Assembly: GCA_007258455.2 (NCBI GenBank)
Contig: VDFB02000003.1
Span: 42,535,986 to 42,599,985, forward strand
Direction: 5' to 3'
DNA length: 64,000 nt
Source: Sequoia sempervirens
Taxonomy: Eukaryota; Streptophyta; Pinopsida; Cupressales; Cupressaceae
Shown: piece after piece, positions 60,406 through 64,000 of the stretch
How the letters are laid out: each line of letters opens with the position of its first letter
Numbering within the stretch: position 1 is the stretch's first letter
Translations under genes and position numbers: made by a program
The notes under the pieces: generated by a model
What the model saw: only the letters and a program-made list of their open reading frames with translations
Databases searched by the model: none
Told to the model about the DNA's origin: nothing

Positions 60406-62700
60406 TGTTGAATTTCTCTTTGTGCATATTTGTCATTGATGTCAAAAATAATATGGCACTTTGGTGTTCTGACTCATGGCATTGATATTGTGATACTTTG
60501 GTGTTATGACTCATGGCATTGTTGTTGTGATACTTTATTCAGTATCTTGGCTATGGACATAATTATTGCTTTGGTTTATATTCAGATTTTTTATATCTTA
60601 TGGTACTGATCAGGTTGAGCTTCATGTGCAGATAAAGGTTATCTTGCTTATACAAGTTTTTGATATACATGTGATTGCATTATTACATCATTACTCAGAT
60701 GGAAGGTAATGTGTTTCTAGTTCTATGGTTTTTGGCTTCAATTCACATGAGGAATATTGCTTTCTCATAGAGTTGATACATAGTTAGATTTGTATTCTTA
60801 AGTTGGCTATTGTATATAGCTTCATCGATATACAACTTCACATTTTACTTGGGCTCAATATTATATCAAGCTTCTATTGCATATCTTATAGTTTGTTTCA
60901 AAGTGCATAACACCCTCCATAATGCTTATCGGGCTCATCATGATACAATAGTCATATTGTTTATTGCATATCGGGTTGTTGATATTTAAAATACAAGCCA
61001 TTTAAATGACTGTCGGTGGTCACTTTCAGGCTTCATTTCATATTGCATAGTGTTTAGTAGTTGACCATTTTGCATGGTATCAGGCTCCACTTAATGTTTG
61101 GTTTGACATTGATATATATTTCAATGATATTGGGTTTTACTTGGCTTTGGCAGCGACATAGTCAAAGATTGACTTGGTTAGTCGAATGTTAGAATGATTG
61201 ACTTTCGTGGCATTACATGTGGGCAGTGATTTGGCACTTGATTATAGCATCATGTTGTCGGTATTTGATGGAACCCAAAATGATTATAATTTGGTTTGTG
61301 GATTCCAATTGATTATTGTTTTTTGTTGAGTATTCGATGAAAAGGAAGAAATAGGGTAAACAAAAGATTTGTCTCATTTTGTAAACACTGTGAACCCTAG
61401 CAGTGCCACCATGAAGGATAATGGACCACGGTATACAATTGGTTTTCAAGTTGAAAGCTGGAAGAGTTTTAGTGAGGTTGTTATGAAGATGTTACACAGT
61501 CAATTGGTAAAAGTTTGGCCCCCTTGATAGGTAATTGGTTGTTGATTTGAAAGATCTTTTGTTGGTTTCAAATATAACTGTTTTTATGGTTAAGATTTTG
61601 ATGGAGATTAGAAATGTGTTAAAGATTAATCTCAATTTTTACTAACTCGAGTCTGCTCAAGGGTTTTATCATTTTCAGTGGCAATTCATTTATATATCTC
61701 TAGTTATTCTTTAAACCCTTGGGGGTATCATGATTAAACAACATTGTTTACCAGTTTATAAAACCCTAGTTATTGAATACGAGTTTTTGACAAGATGAAT
61801 AACCGTTTAAAAACATTGTATATATACTTTGCAAAAACATATGACATGGAGATGAGATGAAATAGCTTGAACAAAGCATTTGTTGCTTATATCATTGTTA
61901 TATCTGCAATATTTGAGAAGAGGAAAGAGGGTTTTTTTATTGTGTAAAATCTCTGGTTCTTATAACAAAGATATCATTCAGATCTATGAGAAATTGTTGT
62001 GGTACTGTTATGAACAGTTCATGGTGTAGTTGGAATCATTGAATATCTTTTATATTCCTGTATTCATTAATGATTTTGGGACTGCAAATAAAATGTAGTT
62101 GTAAAGTCATTGGTGTTTACATTATAGACAGTGACTTTGTGCATTGAGGAGTTGGTGCTCCTATGAAGTTGGTGCTTCAGAAAAGTTATTGGAGTTGGTA
62201 TTCCACATTGTAACAGAGTTAGTGCTCTTTTTGAATGAATAAAAGGATCAGTTTGCGAGCGGTTTTTTATACCCCAAGAGGGTTTTTCCACTCAAGAAAT
62301 CTTTGTGTTATGTGATGTTATTTTTGTCTCTCATTTTGTTTCAAGTTGATGTGTTCAGTTAGTCAATGCTCTGATACTTTTAGTTTGTTTAAAAGACAAA
62401 GTTTAGTTTGTTCAAAAATCTTCCATAAAGCAAGTTAAACTTGTATTGTGTAAAGTTGAAGTCCTGTTTCAAAAAGCATAAATAAGATTGTTCACAATTT
62501 GATGGAACAATGCTACATGATGTTTTTAATATAAGTTGATTTTCTTGCATATCTTTCTGCAAAGTTTAAGTGTTCATTTGTTTGGTTAAATCTGCCACAT
62601 TGTTTCAAGGTCAAAACATTTAAGTTGTGCATTCAAATCAAAGAGTTCAAAAATTATATCACTCTGATTCACCCCCCCTCTCAGAGTGAGTCCACTTCCA
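60406..62700 (+). repeat. 3' LTR of the older copia element
   Basis: About 2295 bp, beginning TGTTGAATTTCTC and ending TCCACTTCCAA. The first part (60406-61066) has no counterpart on the 5' side. Internal near-repeats (TTGGTGTT(C/A)TGACTCATGGC at about 60460 and 60500) occur. Confidence 0.88.
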
Positions 62701-63905
62701 ATTGCGGGCATTTTCCATTTCAGAGGACTCATATTCTTCCGCATTTAGGGACGTGCCCGTGCTTCTTTGTTCCACTATCTTTTGTTGCATATTTCCCCTC
62801 AAACAATCTTGGGGCATATCACTATCATTGCATGGGAAGCACCATGCGTTATCATCTTCTGCCAAGTTATTTTGGTCTGGGATTAACTCTTTACTTTGGT
62901 TGTCCTTAACCATCTGTAGCAACATGGTGACTAGAACTATCTAGTTTGCGGACACCATTTGTTGACCTCCTCCTCAGGAAGGCCCTTGATACGTATTTTG
63001 TTGATAGGATGGCCTGCTTCCACCATAGGTTTGAGTGGTCTACTTCGAAGGTGTTGCTTGTTGCCGTTTGATAAGAACCAACTTGTTAGCAAAAGTCTTC
63101 ATGAGACTCTTCATGTCGTTTATGTCTATTGCTATAGAGGAAGAGCCTAGCGTGCTTGTCTGAGCGATGTGGTACACGTACATGGATTATGGCATAGTCG
63201 ATTTTAGTTGTGTAGCATAAGTGTTTGACGTAGCCTCTTCTTGAGGACCACCAGAGATTTATACAAATACCAACATCAGAGGTCATGGAGGAAGCTTCCT
63301 GGTATCAATCAAATTGTTTTCTGCACACACAACCAACTCATATGCGTCAGGTAAGATATCCCCTCCCATGGAGGTTATCATCATTGTGATGTCCGAATTG
63401 AAATACTTCAGGTAAAACATAAATGTTATCGCAGTTGGGGGTCGAGAAGTCACAAGGATTCTTTGCTAGGTTTTGTGAAACCTAGTGTTGAAGTCACTCA
63501 TGGCCTCTTGTGGGGCTCTTTTGATGTTGATTAGTTGATGTAGCAATGAAGAACGATCTCCCTTCTCTAAGAAGCGTTCGAACAACCTCTCTTCGAGTTG
63601 ATCCCAAGAGAGGATAGAACCCGAGGACAAAGATCGATACCAATCTTGAGCCTTTCTTTTGAAGGAGGTAGCTAATAACCTAAGGGCGATATTCTCCTCT
63701 GCTATGTTATGTACCCTACATACCTCTGTTATATCTTGAAGGTGTTTGGAGGGGGTTTTGAAATCTTCTCCCAAAATTTTTGGATAGCCTTGAGGGTGTT
63801 AGCAGGTATGGTAGGCCATACATCTGGGGGAATAGGTGGTTGTAGCGGACTACCGCTATCCTTGGTTATGAAATTTCTAGGAGCAGGGGAAGCTACATGA
63901 GCCAT
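62701..63905 (-). pseudogene. Ty3/gypsy gag, cut by the older copia LTR
   Basis: The minus-strand ATG at 63903-63905 starts MAHVASPAPRNFI, with PIPPDVWPTIPANTLKAIQK following. One frame change in a T-rich run near 63775 leads into 63466-63774: FKTPSKHLQDITEV, ALRLLATSFKRKAQDWYRSL, SWDQLEERLFERFLEKGDRS and SDFNTRFHKT, a typical retrotransposon gag core. Stops follow, then a linker with GGSRPSYQQNTYQG and a partial Cys-rich stretch (WCFPCNDSDMPQDC) at about 62805-62850. Gag ends abruptly at the LTR end. The rest of the element is not found on the other side of the copia. Confidence 0.8.
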
Positions 63906-64000
63906 GGAGAAAAAAATTCCTATGAATCGGGTATACAGGTATCCTGATCTAGAAGGTTGAGCCTCCGGGTGGAGTAGATAAGGCTCTGGATATTGGGCTC
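63906..64000 (-). other. Leader of the minus-strand gypsy gag
   Basis: Upstream of the gag start on the minus strand; no further feature can be read before the window ends. Confidence 0.35.

Larger units (their letters stand above)
53603..62700 (+). mobile_element. Older Ty1/copia element, ends damaged
   Basis: A relative of the young copia element in gene order and in its ACTTCCAACA/TGGTATCAGAGC junction, but its LTRs are a different sequence. The 5' LTR lacks about its first 660 bp and begins mid-LTR at ATTTTGCATGG (53603, equivalent to 61067). The 3' LTR is full at its start (60406) but ends TTCCAA without the final CA. The two LTRs differ at dozens of positions, mostly C/T and G/A, so it is much older. 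No target duplication is present, and its left and right flanks are different gypsy elements. Confidence 0.9.

Overview
The window looks like nuclear DNA from a seed plant with a large, repeat-rich genome. It is AT-rich, has spliced genes with GT/AG junctions, and is mostly nested retrotransposons. The style of the Ty3/gypsy gag and the copia gag, and the wide spacing of gene pieces, make a gymnosperm (conifer-like) source most likely; that is inference, not proof.

Genes. The only convincing host gene is at the left edge, plus strand: the last two exons (952-1080 and 2556-4193) of a coiled-coil protein of the Arabidopsis At5g41620 / BRANCHLESS TRICHOME-like family. Its 5' part lies outside the window. 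Two MATH-domain exons of a UBP12/UBP13-like deubiquitinase (42255-42399, 42794-42948) stand alone without the peptidase exons. A minus-strand fragment of a CYP72-clan cytochrome P450 (about 46190-46490) is frameshifted and internally duplicated.

Left half. Downstream of the first gene come tandem duplications (122, 216 and about 250 bp), then empty AT-rich DNA. From 7.7 kb: a decayed minus-strand Ty3/gypsy gag-protease, a 423-bp MITE-like element with perfect 19-bp terminal inverted repeats, a tRNA-like SINE with target duplication, an array of AT palindromes, a small RNase H fragment, a decayed region with a possible plant-mobile-domain remnant, and a solo-LTR-like block with a GC-rich hairpin. 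At 15182-23382 sits a complete young Ty1/copia element: two LTRs of about 1.55 kb differing at about five bases, 5-bp target duplication GATGC, tRNA-Met primer site, polypurine tract, and one gag-pol frame broken only by two nonsense codons.

Middle. A minus-strand gypsy pol (24.5-28 kb) is split by a 5'-truncated plus-strand L1 LINE (about 25.65-27.44 kb). A plus-strand gypsy gag (30.5-37.3 kb), preceded by a 72-bp tandem array, is split by a 4213-bp TG...CA element with a TGCAT target duplication that reads best as a very long solo LTR.

Right half. A minus-strand copia remnant (gag, protease, 420-bp LTR), a further LTR-like block, the 3' end of a gypsy element, and a second older copia element (53603-62700). 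The older element keeps one uninterrupted phase over 4.8 kb but carries ten in-frame stops, eight of them TAG. Its 5' LTR is truncated, its 3' LTR lacks the terminal CA, and its flanks are two different gypsy pieces. The window ends in a minus-strand gypsy gag.

I found no CRISPR array, rRNA or canonical tRNA gene, and no novel multi-gene system. The most noteworthy signals are the nested insertions with readable target duplications, stop-only decay consistent with cytosine deamination, the palindrome array, and three CCHC knuckles in the copia gag.
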